Source of the DNA: Phreatobacter stygius
GTDB taxonomy: Bacteria; Pseudomonadota; Alphaproteobacteria; Rhizobiales; Phreatobacteraceae
NCBI RefSeq assembly: GCF_005144885.1
Contig: NZ_CP039690.1
Location: 1,488,001-1,552,000 of the forward strand
DNA: 64,000 nt
Reading direction: 5' to 3'
The notes under the pieces are model-generated. The model did not search any database. It was not told the origin of the DNA and was given only the letters and a program-made list of their open reading frames with translations. Below, piece by piece: positions 46,474 to 54,207 of the stretch. Position numbers and translations under genes: made by a program. How positions within the stretch are numbered: the first letter of the stretch is position 1; each line of letters starts with the position of its first letter.

Positions 46474-47307
46474 TCATCGCATGGTGAATCGCACGGGCAC
46501 GGTGAATTGCAACCGGCTTCCCGGCATTTCGCCAGGTGCCGCTGGCAGCGGCGCTGCCCGTTGGATCATCGCCAGCGTCTCCTGGTCAAGCGCCGCCGAG
46601 CCGGACGACCGGGCGATGAAGAAACCGAGCACCATGCCCTCGCGGTCCATCGTGAAGCTCAGGAGCGAGACGCCCTCGGCGCCGCGCGCATTGGCCGGAT
46701 AGCGTTTGTGCCGATCGAGATGGGCGAGCAACCGGGTTTTCCAGGTCGACTGGATCTGGGCTGCCGCCGCACCGGCGCCCGATGTCGGCGTGGCCGCGAC
46801 GCTCGCCATATGGTCGGATGTGCTGGCGATGTCCTGGACCGGAGCTGGCGCCGGGCGGCGCTGCATCCGCTCCGGCTGTCGCGCATCCGCCGTCCGCGAC
46901 GGCGCCGTGCGCGGCCTTGGCCGCTGCACCGGCAGGGGCACGGCGATCGGTGTTGCCGCTGCCGCGGCAACCGGCGAGGGCACCTGGCCAGCCAGGGCTG
47001 CCGGTGCCGACGGCCTGGCCATCCCCGGGCCTGGCACGGCGATCAGCGCGGTCTCGACCATCCGGTGCGACGCCGGATCGCGCATGGTGGTGTCCGACGC
47101 TTTCGGATCGGGCGCCGGCGCGGCCGCGACCGGCATGGGCGCGAGATCGGCCATGATCGCCGCCGGCGGCTCACCCGCCGAGAGTTTCGGCTTGTCCCGT
47201 GCGATCAGCATCCAGGCAAAGGCGACATGGCTGCACAGCACGAGCGCCGCGGCGCCGGCCCATAAGGCCAGGCCCCGAGCGATCGCCCCGGTGCGGCTGC
47301 GCTGCAT
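46474..47307 (-). CDS. TonB-family energy transducer (TonB2)
   Basis: About 277 residues from the ATG at 47307; a longer frame would need a TTG start. Membrane anchor about 8-32, then an Ala/Pro-rich spacer, and a C-terminal TonB domain (WKTRLLAHLDRHKRYPANARGAEG). Shares the AGEPPAAIMADLAPMPVA segment with TonB1, showing common origin. It is the first gene of a unit with the GHAAG hydrolase and the two TenA genes, and an ICE-like box lies about 90 nt upstream. Confidence 0.86.
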   Translation of the reverse strand: MQRSRTGAIARGLALWAGAAALVLCSHVAFAWMLIARDKPKLSAGEPPAAIMADLAPMPVAAAPAPDPKASDTTMRDPASHRMVETALIAVPGPGMARPSAPAALAGQVPSPVAAAAATPIAVPLPVQRPRPRTAPSRTADARQPERMQRRPAPAPVQDIASTSDHMASVAATPTSGAGAAAAQIQSTWKTRLLAHLDRHKRYPANARGAEGVSLLSFTMDREGMVLGFFIARSSGSAALDQETLAMIQRAAPLPAAPGEMPGSRLQFTVPVRFTMR

Positions 47308-47393
47308 CTCGTCCGCCACCCTCGCGTCGATGATCTCGGAGGCACAGATATGACCCCAGCGACGAGACCGCAAGCCATTGTTATTATTAGTAA

Positions 47394-47410
47394 AATAGAA
47401 CCGTTCGAAA
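47394..47410. promoter_or_regulatory. ICE/Irr-like box upstream of tonB2
   Basis: AATAGAA-CCG-TTCGAAA matches TTTAGAA-N3-TTCTAAA in 11 of 14 fixed positions, in an AT-rich stretch (about 47380-47430) about 90 nt upstream of tonB2. Weaker than the site at 44155. Confidence 0.4.
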
Positions 47411-47553
47411 CTGCCGAAATAGTCTTGGCCGGGCGGCCTTTTACCGGCTGATACCGGCTGCCGGGCCGAATGCCCGAAGCGGGGCTGCCGGAGGGATACC
47501 GCCGGATCCGGGCAGGCGCCTCCGGCCCTGCTGCATTCGCCTTCGTTCCGCCG

Positions 47554-48180
47554 TCAGAACCGGTAGTTGATGCCGGCCTTGACGATGTGGCCGGCGAGAT
47601 CGGAATGGCTGATGCCGGCGGGCGACAGGCTCTTGACGTTGCGGCTGGCGACATAATTGTACTCGATGCGGGCGGAGAGCCCGCCAGCGAAGGCCTGCTC
47701 GATGCCGCCGCCCCAGAGAATGCCGCCTTGCCAGGAGCCCCGGGGGGTGAGGTCGCCCACCGCGTTGAACCGGGTCATCGCATAACCGAACGTGCCGTAG
47801 ACCAGGGTGCGGTCGAAACTGAGCCCGCCGCGCAGCTTGGCGGCGATGCGCCAGGTCTGTTGCAGCGCGCCATGGGGCACGCCGTGCTCGGCCCGGCCGA
47901 GATAGCTGCCTTCCAGTTCGGTGCCGAGCACCGCGGGACCGAACTGCCTGAGGAGGCCGAGCTGCAGGCCGCCGGCAAAGCCGTTGCGCCGGGAGAACGG
48001 GTTCGGCGTTCCGCTGAGGGCCATGCCGCCATGCAGGCCGACATAGCTGCTGCTCCAGTCGAAAGCCGGTGCACGGTCGCCGAAGCCATGGCGGCCGCCA
48101 TGGGGATCGGCCGCCGCGGCGACCGGAACCAGGACCGAAAGGCCGGCGGCAATAAGGAAAGTGGTGGACCGAATAGTCAC
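47554..48180 (-). CDS. Outer-membrane beta-barrel protein (Omp25/OmpA-like)
   Basis: About 208 residues. Start at the GTG at 48180, with GGGAG upstream and directly followed by a signal peptide (TIRSTTFLIAAGLSVLVPVAAAA). The mature part alternates polar and hydrophobic residues with aromatic girdles and ends in a canonical ...GINYRF, the C-terminal Phe being the barrel-assembly signal. It resembles the Omp25/RopB barrels of Hyphomicrobiales. A direct-repeat site shared with the two-component promoter lies about 85 nt upstream, so it is probably controlled by the adjacent kinase/regulator. Confidence 0.85.
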   Translation of the reverse strand: MTIRSTTFLIAAGLSVLVPVAAAADPHGGRHGFGDRAPAFDWSSSYVGLHGGMALSGTPNPFSRRNGFAGGLQLGLLRQFGPAVLGTELEGSYLGRAEHGVPHGALQQTWRIAAKLRGGLSFDRTLVYGTFGYAMTRFNAVGDLTPRGSWQGGILWGGGIEQAFAGGLSARIEYNYVASRNVKSLSPAGISHSDLAGHIVKAGINYRF

Positions 48181-48265
48181 TTTGCTGCTCCCGGATACGC
48201 AAAACGAGGGGCGCGGAACGCGTCGCGCCCGACTGGCAACGACACGAGCCATTGTCCGGATCGGA

Positions 48266-48281
48266 ATTGCACCAGCGTTGC
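48266..48281 (-). promoter_or_regulatory. Direct repeat GCAAC-N6-GCAAT upstream of the barrel gene
   Basis: Read on the minus strand: GCAAC-GCTGGT-GCAAT, repeats 11 bp apart. The same arrangement (GCAAT-N6-GCAAT) occurs upstream of the response regulator and of the histidine-rich lipoprotein. An 11-bp period matches tandem binding of an OmpR-family dimer on one face of DNA. Confidence 0.5.
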
Positions 48282-48341
48282 AGCGGATCGTCGGAAGGCG
48301 GGATTTGTCTAAAATTGTATCAGCTGTGCTGCCCTCGCGGC

Positions 48342-49685
48342 TCAGGACAGCAACGGCAGCGTCATGCGAAAGCACGAGCCGCCCTGCGGGCCGTCGATCA
48401 CCACGACATGGCCGTCATGGCGCTGCACCACCTCCTGCACGAGGTGCAGCCCGAGGCCGGCGCCGTGGTCGCGCGCCTGCAGCCGGTAGAATGGCTCGAA
48501 GATCTGTTCGCGATGTTGCGCCGGAATGCCCGGGCCCTCGTCTGAGACCTCGATGCAGCCGCTGCGCTCGACGGTCACCGTGATCGTGCCCTGGCCGCCG
48601 GCATGTTCGATGGCGTTCTGGATGAGATTGGTCACGGCGCGCTGGAGCGAGGCCTGGTCGCCCGACACCAGCACCGGCTCCTTGCCGGCCTCATAGGACA
48701 ATTGATAGCCGGCGGCGATGGCCAGCGGCGCCAGGTCCGCGGTGACGCAGAGGCCCAGCGCGACCAGGTCGACCGGCGACATCTGGCACGGCTGCTGATC
48801 GAGCCGCTGCAAGTCGAGCAATTGTTCGGCCGTCAGCGACAGCCGGGCGATATCGGCCAGCAGGCGCCCCTGTTCGGGGCCCGAGGCCAGATCCTCCAGG
48901 CGGGTCTGCAGGATGGCGATCGGCGTGCGCAATTCGTGCGCCGCATCGGCCAGGAAGCGCTTGTGCCGGTCATAACCCTCGTCGAGCCGGTTCAGCGCGT
49001 CGTTCACCGCATTGACCAGCGGCGCGACTTCCGCCGGCACATTTTCAGCCGAGAGCCTGGTGCCGCGCCGGTCGATATCGATACGCTCGGCCTCGCCGGC
49101 AATTTCTTTCATGCCCGCAAAGGCACGCGTGACGATGACCGGAATGACCACCAGCGTGACCAGGGCCAGGAGCGCCAGCAGCGGCACGACCAGCAGCTGC
49201 GACAGGACGAACACGACGAAAGGCACGCTCAGCATGCGGCCGGCGCCGGCCAGCACGCTGATCGGGCCAACCTTGCTCTGAAACGTCCGGATCACGCCGG
49301 AGAGCTTTTCGTCGCCGCTCGCCCCGCGGATGTCGCCATAACTGAACCGGCCGAGGTCTTCCGCCATGCGCCGGAATGCCGGCGGTATGGTACCGCGCGA
49401 CAGCGACTTGCCGCGGTCGTCGACGACCACGAACCAGAAATCCGGCGCTTCCGCATTGAGCCAGTTGAGATCCGGCGAAGGATCGAGCGTCAGCTCGCCG
49501 GCGGCATCCCGCGAGACCGCATTGGCGACGATTTCAGCCGCGCCCGCCTCCATGATCTTGTCGGAGATATTGGCCTCCAGCAGCAGGCTCATGACGCCGA
49601 TCACGATCACCGACAGAACCGCCGCCTGCAGTGCGATCAATTGCCAGACCAGCCGCCACTTCAGCGAGCGAGCCTTTTTCTTCAT
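48342..49685 (-). CDS. Sensor histidine kinase
   Basis: 447 residues. Two membrane segments (about 12-36 and 152-188) frame a periplasmic domain of about 115 residues; a HAMP-like linker (about 188-240) follows. H250 in AAHELRTP is the phosphorylation site. N box QNAIEHA, G1 DEGPGIP and G2 GAGLGLHL complete the ATPase. It is 13 nt after the response-regulator gene. The periplasmic sensor is short and lacks a clear metal motif. Likely partner: the OmpR-type regulator upstream. Confidence 0.92.
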   Translation of the reverse strand: MKKKARSLKWRLVWQLIALQAAVLSVIVIGVMSLLLEANISDKIMEAGAAEIVANAVSRDAAGELTLDPSPDLNWLNAEAPDFWFVVVDDRGKSLSRGTIPPAFRRMAEDLGRFSYGDIRGASGDEKLSGVIRTFQSKVGPISVLAGAGRMLSVPFVVFVLSQLLVVPLLALLALVTLVVIPVIVTRAFAGMKEIAGEAERIDIDRRGTRLSAENVPAEVAPLVNAVNDALNRLDEGYDRHKRFLADAAHELRTPIAILQTRLEDLASGPEQGRLLADIARLSLTAEQLLDLQRLDQQPCQMSPVDLVALGLCVTADLAPLAIAAGYQLSYEAGKEPVLVSGDQASLQRAVTNLIQNAIEHAGGQGTITVTVERSGCIEVSDEGPGIPAQHREQIFEPFYRLQARDHGAGLGLHLVQEVVQRHDGHVVVIDGPQGGSCFRMTLPLLS

Positions 49686-49698
49686 GACAGCCGCCTCG

Positions 49699-50373
49699 TC
49701 ATGAGGCTCGCTTCATCAGGTAGCCGACACCCCGGATCGGATGGATATCCACCCCGGCGCCGGCCTCGTTGAGCTTCTTGCGCAGGCGCGAGACGTGGGT
49801 GTCCAGGGCATTCGACTGGATCTCGTCGTCGAAACTATAGACCGCCTCTTCGAGCGCCGAGCGCAGCACGGTCCGGCCCCTGCGGCGCGCCAGTGCTTCG
49901 AGAACCAAGAGCTCGCGCCGGCGCAAGGCCATGAGCTGGCCGCCGACAAAGGCTTGCCGGTTGCCGAAATCGAAGGTGAGCTGGCCGAGCCGGAGCACGT
50001 CGATGACGAGCCCGGAGGGGCGGCGCAGCACGGCGCGCAGGCGCGCCAGCAGTTCCTCCAGGGCGAAAGGCTTGGCGAGATAGTCGTCGGCGCCGGTATC
50101 GAGCCCGCTGATCCGGTCGGCAAGGTCGCCCTTGGCGGTCAGCACGATCACCGGCACGTTGAGCCCGCGCTTGCGCAGGATCGGCAGCAGCGTCAGGCCG
50201 TCGGCGTCCGGCAGCTGCCGGTCGAGCAGGATGGCGTCATATTGAAAGCTCGCCACCGCCGCGGCGGCGTCGCCGACGGTCAGCACGTGGTCGACCAGCA
50301 TGTCATGTTTGGCCAGCGCCGCGCGCAAGGCATTGGCCATCTCGCGTTCGTCTTCGACCAGCATGATTCGCAT
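49699..50373 (-). CDS. OmpR-family response regulator
   Basis: About 224 residues from the ATG at 50373. Receiver domain with the phospho-acceptor D51 (ILLDRQLPDADG), T79 and K101 (LAKPF). The C-terminal winged helix (about 125-224) ends with the recognition helix and wing (SNALDTHVSRLRKKL, IRGVGYLMKR). It forms an operon with the kinase. A GCAAT-N6-GCAAT direct repeat lies 44-59 nt upstream, suggesting autoregulation. Confidence 0.92.
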   Translation of the reverse strand: MRIMLVEDEREMANALRAALAKHDMLVDHVLTVGDAAAAVASFQYDAILLDRQLPDADGLTLLPILRKRGLNVPVIVLTAKGDLADRISGLDTGADDYLAKPFALEELLARLRAVLRRPSGLVIDVLRLGQLTFDFGNRQAFVGGQLMALRRRELLVLEALARRRGRTVLRSALEEAVYSFDDEIQSNALDTHVSRLRKKLNEAGAGVDIHPIRGVGYLMKRAS

Positions 50374-50416
50374 GATGTCTGTGCTCCGGCAGCCAGGGCC
50401 CAATCACGCCGGCCGG

Positions 50417-50432
50417 ATTGCAGGCACATTGC
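50417..50432 (-). promoter_or_regulatory. Direct repeat GCAAT-N6-GCAAT upstream of the response regulator
   Basis: On the minus strand: GCAAT-GTGCCT-GCAAT, 11-bp spacing, 44 nt upstream of the regulator start and oriented with its transcription. Confidence 0.55.
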
Positions 50433-50563
50433 AGCGCCGCGTCGGCTCACGGGTTTTGCGATCCCGGCCAGGCTTCTAGGTCGTTTGGATGGCCTTCGCC
50501 TAGCGCCACGGCCGGCGGTGCGGTGTCGCATGCCGGCCCGCCGCGGCCATGGCCGGACACCGC

Positions 50564-50579
50564 GCAATGCCGGTGCAAT
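50564..50579 (+). promoter_or_regulatory. Direct repeat GCAAT-N6-GCAAT upstream of the His-rich lipoprotein
   Basis: On the plus strand: GCAAT-GCCGGT-GCAAT, 11-bp spacing, 47 nt upstream of the lipoprotein start. It mirrors the site in front of the divergent response regulator. Confidence 0.55.
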
Positions 50580-50626
50580 GTCGCCGGCCCAGCATTGCCG
50601 GCTCCAGCATCAGCAGGAGACATGAC

Positions 50627-50836
50627 ATGCATGGATTGAAATTGGCGGCGGTCGCGATGGTTCTCGGCACAGTTCTCGCCGGCTGCGAAACCGATCGTCA
50701 TCGGCATCACCGGCACCACCGAGGCCATTGGCATCACGGTCACGGTCATGTCGAGCCGTCGCGCGGCTGGCATCACCACCATCGCGGCGGACCCGACCAT
50801 CGGGTGGAGCGCGGCGCGCCGATCGAACGGCGCTGA
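50627..50836 (+). CDS. Histidine-rich small lipoprotein
   Basis: 69 residues from the ATG at 50627, with GGAGA 6 nt upstream. Lipoprotein signal with lipobox VLAGC, acylated at C20. The 50-residue mature chain holds 15 histidines ([20 protein letters not shown]) and otherwise mostly Arg/Gly. Such a composition suggests binding of Zn, Ni, Cu or Co in the periplasm. No named family is recognised. It diverges from the two-component genes and shares their direct-repeat site, so it is probably their target. Confidence 0.72.
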   Translation: MHGLKLAAVAMVLGTVLAGCETDRHRHHRHHRGHWHHGHGHVEPSRGWHHHHRGGPDHRVERGAPIERR

Positions 50837-50855
50837 CCCTGTCGGCGGCCGCCGG

Positions 50856-51467
50856 CTAGTCCCGGCCGCGACCGCCGCCGGCACCGACAACCCGCGCGAT
50901 GAGCCCGGTCACCGCGGCCCTGAAAGCGACCGGGTCGGCGCCGGCGTCGATCGCCAACGCCGCCCGGTCGAAGGCAGCCGACAGCAGCACGGCGAGCGCC
51001 GAGAGCGGCACGGCGGCCTTGGCCTGATCCGACATCGCCGCCGCCAGCCCGTCGCGCAGCGTCCGGCCGGCATTGGCTTCGTCCAGCGCCGTCATCTCCG
51101 CACTGCCAAGCACCGCCGGACCCTCGACCAGCAGGAGGCGGGTTCGCCCGGCGACCGTCATGGCATCGAGATAGGCGGTGCTGCCGGTTGTCAGGGCCTC
51201 GACGGCCGACCGGCCCGACGAGGCCTGCGCCTCGATCGCCTCGGCAACCGCCCGGGCCTCCTGTTCCAGCAGAGCGCGGAACAGCGCGCGCTTGTCCGCG
51301 AAGTGGTGATAGAGCGCGCCCCGCGTCGTGCCGGCCAGTGCAACGATCTCGGGCGTCGACGTCTCGGCATATCCCTTGACGACGAACAGCCCGCGGGCCG
51401 CCGACAGCAGCGCATGGCGGGTGGTCTCCGTACGCTCGCGATTGGAGCGTTGCTTCGCCTGTTGCAT
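50856..51467 (-). CDS. TetR-family repressor of the adjacent VOC gene
   Basis: About 203 residues from the ATG at 51467. HTH with [17 protein letters not shown]. The ligand domain contains [12 protein letters not shown], close to the RIVLRDGPSVLG of the TetR at 29640, so the two are paralogues. Two dyads (CATACA...TGTATG) lie at its 5' end, between it and the divergent VOC gene. Confidence 0.87.
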   Translation of the reverse strand: MQQAKQRSNRERTETTRHALLSAARGLFVVKGYAETSTPEIVALAGTTRGALYHHFADKRALFRALLEQEARAVAEAIEAQASSGRSAVEALTTGSTAYLDAMTVAGRTRLLLVEGPAVLGSAEMTALDEANAGRTLRDGLAAAMSDQAKAAVPLSALAVLLSAAFDRAALAIDAGADPVAFRAAVTGLIARVVGAGGGRGRD

Positions 51468-51513
51468 ACATGCAGCCTGTATGTTAATTGGAAGATACAT
51501 ACAGACTGTATGT
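51465..51513. promoter_or_regulatory. Two TetR operator dyads between tetR and the VOC gene
   Basis: CATACATGCAGCCTGTATG (51465-51483) and the stronger ACATACA-GAC-TGTATGT (51497-51513, perfect 7-bp arms). The first overlaps the tetR start codon. The CATAC/GTATG core is shared with the operators at 30260-30329, in line with the related repressors. Confidence 0.7.
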
Positions 51514-51536
51514 CATATCAACAGGAAGGACCAGCC

Positions 51537-51968
51537 GTGAAAACCACCAGCTATTATCCCGTCATCATGACCCGCGACGTCGCCACGACCACGGATTTCT
51601 ATATCCGCCATTTCCGCTACCAGGCCCTGTTCATCACCGATTGGTACGTGCATCTGCAGTCGACCGAGGAGAGCAGCAACAATCTCGCCATTCTCGACGG
51701 CAACCACCACACCGTGCCCGAACAGGCGCGTGGCCAGGTCTCCGGCCTGCTCCTCAATTTCGAGGTCGAGGATCCCGATAGCATCTATCGCGATCTCGTG
51801 GCGGCGGGCCTGCCGATCCTGACGCCCTTGCGCGACGAGCCGTTCGGCCAGCGTCATTTCATCACCGCCGATCCCAATGGCGTGCTCATCGACATCATCA
51901 AGCCGATCCCGCCGAGCGCCGAATTCGCGCTACACTATGTCGGTTCCGCTTTGCCGCCCGACGCCTGA
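51537..51968 (+). CDS. VOC (glyoxalase/bleomycin-resistance) superfamily protein
   Basis: 143 residues. I chose the GTG at 51537, with AGGAAGGA 6 nt upstream; the ATG at 51510 lies inside an operator without a ribosome site. Two beta-alpha-beta-beta-beta modules: [21 protein letters not shown] and [18 protein letters not shown], ending [12 protein letters not shown] with the usual metal-ligand position occupied by Asp. Dioxygenase, lyase or resistance protein; substrate unknown. Under TetR control. Confidence 0.82.
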   Translation: MKTTSYYPVIMTRDVATTTDFYIRHFRYQALFITDWYVHLQSTEESSNNLAILDGNHHTVPEQARGQVSGLLLNFEVEDPDSIYRDLVAAGLPILTPLRDEPFGQRHFITADPNGVLIDIIKPIPPSAEFALHYVGSALPPDA

Positions 51969-52006
51969 CGACAACCGGCGGCCATGCCATCGCTGGGTGT
52001 TGCCGC

Positions 52007-52603
52007 ATGCTGTTCAAACAGGCCGTGCTCGACCGGATCGCCACCGGCGAGATCCGCCAGGCCTTCCGGCGCTGGCAAAAGCCGACGGTCCGGCCAGGCG
52101 GCACCTTGCGCACCGCCGCCGGCGTGCTGGCCATCGACCGGCTCGAGCCGGTCGACGCCGGCGAACTGACCGAGGCCGACGCGGTCGCCGCCGGCTTTGC
52201 CTCGAGAACCGCCCTGCTCGCCGAGCTCGGGCGTTCCAGTGCCGGTGTGCTCTACCGGATCGGCTTTCATCGCGCCGGCGACGATCCGCGCGAAGCGTTG
52301 CGCGGCGACGACCGCATCGGTCCGGCCGCGCAGACCGCGCTGCAGGCGCGCCTCGATGCGCTCGATCAACGCAGCCATGCCGGACCCTGGACCCGCGAGA
52401 CCCTGGCGCTGATCGGGTCGCGTGACGGCATCACCGCCGGCGAGATCGCCGACCGGCTTGGCATGGAAAGGCCCGCGCTGAAGGTGAAGATCCGCAAGCT
52501 GAAGGAATTCGGCCTGACCGAGAGCCTGGCGTCAGGCTATCGCCTGTCGCCGCGCGGCCGGGCTTTCCTCGGCCGCGACCGTGCCGGCAGCGACGGGGCA
52601 TGA
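52007..52603 (+). CDS. ASCH-like domain protein with C-terminal winged helix
   Basis: 198 residues. The N-terminal part (about 1-105) resembles ASCH/PUA-like RNA-binding domains: MLFKQAVLDRI...AFRRWQKPTVRPGGTLRT...GVLAIDRLEPV. The C-terminal part (about 125-195) is a MarR-like wHTH: TAGEIADRLGMERPALKVKIRKLKEFGLTES and a wing YRLSPRG. The combination suggests nucleic-acid-linked regulation, but no function is established. It lies 38 nt downstream of the VOC gene and may share its TetR control. Confidence 0.65.
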   Translation: MLFKQAVLDRIATGEIRQAFRRWQKPTVRPGGTLRTAAGVLAIDRLEPVDAGELTEADAVAAGFASRTALLAELGRSSAGVLYRIGFHRAGDDPREALRGDDRIGPAAQTALQARLDALDQRSHAGPWTRETLALIGSRDGITAGEIADRLGMERPALKVKIRKLKEFGLTESLASGYRLSPRGRAFLGRDRAGSDGA

Positions 52604-52651
52604 CCCCTCCCGACTGCCGATTCCTGCACTCCGGGTATTGAAAGGCTTTTC

Positions 52652-52674
52652 GCATAATCTGGACTTGATTATGC
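52652..52674. promoter_or_regulatory. LysR-type box at the lysR promoter
   Basis: GCATAATC - 7 nt - GATTATGC, perfect 8-bp arms (52652-52659 and 52667-52674), ending 10 nt before the LysR start: the classical autoregulatory dyad. The half-site GCATAATC recurs at 53596-53603, upstream of the monooxygenase gene. Confidence 0.68.
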
Positions 52675-52683
52675 TCATTGCCT

Positions 52684-53592
52684 ATGAACCTTCAGGATCT
52701 CCAGGCTTTCGTCGCCGTTGCCGAAACCGGTTCGGTCAATCGGGCCGCAGCCCGCCTCCATCTCACCCAGCCCGCGACCACCCGGCGCATCCAGAGCTTC
52801 GAGGCCGCAATGGGCGACGGCCCGCTGTTCGACCGCTCGGTCAAGCCGGCGGTCCTGACCGCGCTCGGCAGCCACGTACTCGAACATTGCCGCCGGGTTC
52901 TCGGCGCAGTGGCCGAGCTTGAGGCTTGCACGTCCAGCTCCGCCGGCCCGGCCGGCGAGCTGCGGGCCGGCGTTGCCCATGGCCTGGGTGAAATGGTGTT
53001 GACGACACCGCTCGATGTCTTGCGCCGAGCCTATCCGCGCGTCCGGTTGCGGATCAGCTCCAGCTGGAGCACCGAGCTGATCGAGGCCGTGCGCAGTGGC
53101 GCCATCGATTTCGCGATTGGCCTCCTGACCGAGGCGCATGCGGTTCCGGCCGGATTGCTGCGCGTCCCGCTCGGCGCCGAACAGGTCGTCGTCGTATCCT
53201 CCTCACGGGAGGCGACCAGGCGCGACGGCACGCCATGGCGCCTGCGTGACCTCGCCGACGACGGCTGGTTCCTCAACCCGCCCGGCTGCGGCTGCCGCGC
53301 CGCGCTGGTGAAATCGTTCGATCGGCTGCAATTGCCGCTGCAGGTGGCGGCCGAGGTCTTTGGCGAGGACCTGCAACTGTCGCTGCTGTCCCACGGTGGC
53401 GGCCTTGGCCTCGTGCCGCGCCGCCAGTTCGACGAGAGCGCCTACCGTCACGGCCTGCGCATTCTGGACGTGCTCGACTTTCAGCTGGGCGCGACCGTGA
53501 CCTTGATCCGCAATGCCACGCCTGGACGGTTCGACCCGGTGATCGACACGGCTGAGCAAGCGCTGCGCGACAAGCTCGCCGCATCGCCGTGA
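52684..53592 (+). CDS. LysR-family transcriptional regulator
   Basis: About 302 residues from the ATG at 52684. N-terminal HTH (DLQAFVAVAETGSVNRAAARLHLTQPATTRRIQ) and a periplasmic-binding-protein-like effector domain (about 90-300). A Cys-rich NPPGCGCR loop near residue 198 is typical of a LysR subgroup. Same strand as the monooxygenase-VOC genes that follow, where its half-site recurs. Confidence 0.9.
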   Translation: MNLQDLQAFVAVAETGSVNRAAARLHLTQPATTRRIQSFEAAMGDGPLFDRSVKPAVLTALGSHVLEHCRRVLGAVAELEACTSSSAGPAGELRAGVAHGLGEMVLTTPLDVLRRAYPRVRLRISSSWSTELIEAVRSGAIDFAIGLLTEAHAVPAGLLRVPLGAEQVVVVSSSREATRRDGTPWRLRDLADDGWFLNPPGCGCRAALVKSFDRLQLPLQVAAEVFGEDLQLSLLSHGGGLGLVPRRQFDESAYRHGLRILDVLDFQLGATVTLIRNATPGRFDPVIDTAEQALRDKLAASP

Positions 53593-53595
53593 ACG

Positions 53596-53603
53596 GCATA
53601 ATC
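53596..53603. promoter_or_regulatory. LysR half-site upstream of the monooxygenase gene
   Basis: GCATAATC, identical to the half-site of the LysR box at 52652, in an AT-rich stretch (53594-53635) about 100 nt upstream of the monooxygenase start. A partner half-site is not exact. Confidence 0.4.
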
Positions 53604-53707
53604 ATTATAGAAACAATGCATTTGATTTATAATGCCTGACGGTCGATCTTGCCGCCTCGACGCGAGCCCTGACCGGGCTCCATCGCGGTTCGGCATGGAG
53701 ATGTCAG

Positions 53708-54022
53708 ATGATCGTCACGGTTTTCCGCTCGCGGCTCGGTTCGGGCGCGCAGGACGAATATGGCCCGTTGGCCAGGCAGATGAGCGCGCTGGCCGAGACC
53801 ATTCCCGGTTATGTCTCGCACAAGAGTTTCACCGCCGAGGACGGCGAGCGCGTCACCATCGTCGAGTTCGAGTCCGAGCAAGCCCTGCAGGAATGGCGGA
53901 TCCACCCCGAACATGCCAAGGCCAAGCGGCGCGGCATCGAAAGCCTGTTCAGCGACTACAAGTTCCAGATCTGCCAGGTCATCCGCGAGCGCTCATGGGC
54001 CTCCAAGCCCCGTCAGGCGTGA
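53708..54022 (+). CDS. Antibiotic biosynthesis monooxygenase (ABM) domain protein
   Basis: 104 residues, a dimeric alpha+beta barrel fold: MIVTVFRSRL, VSHKSFTAEDGERVTIVEFESEQALQEWRIHPEHAKAK. GGAG lies 7 nt upstream. Family members are cofactor-free monooxygenases on quinols or heme-like rings, or stress-responsive enzymes. First gene of a unit with a small protein and a VOC protein, probably LysR-controlled. Confidence 0.82.
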   Translation: MIVTVFRSRLGSGAQDEYGPLARQMSALAETIPGYVSHKSFTAEDGERVTIVEFESEQALQEWRIHPEHAKAKRRGIESLFSDYKFQICQVIRERSWASKPRQA

Positions 54023-54030
54023 GGGCACTT

Positions 54031-54207
54031 GTGGCCGACGTCACCTACCGGCCCGTCGTCAGCGCCGAGCTGATCGCCTTGCATCGCCGCCTGGCGCATG
54101 AGATGCGCAATGCCGCAATCCGCGCGGCGATCGGCAGGGTTGCGCGCCAAGGCCTCTCACTGCTGCGCGCGGCAAGGATCCGGAGGGCCCGGCATGTTGA
54201 AACTTGA
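54031..54207 (+). CDS. Small basic protein in the monooxygenase unit
   Basis: 58 residues from a GTG with GAGGG 5-10 nt upstream; overlaps the next gene by 14 nt. The sequence (YRPVVSAELIALHRRLAHEMRNAAIRAAIGRVARQ...) forms an amphipathic, Arg-rich helix, like several small alphaproteobacterial proteins of unknown role. Filling the gap between two co-directional genes with a ribosome site argues that it is real. Confidence 0.45.
   Translation: MADVTYRPVVSAELIALHRRLAHEMRNAAIRAAIGRVARQGLSLLRAARIRRARHVET

Noticed and set aside
46451-47553. TPP riboswitch near the TenA/TonB2 operon
   Set aside because: Looked for CTGAGA and the ACCTGATC core on the minus strand upstream of tonB2; neither is present.
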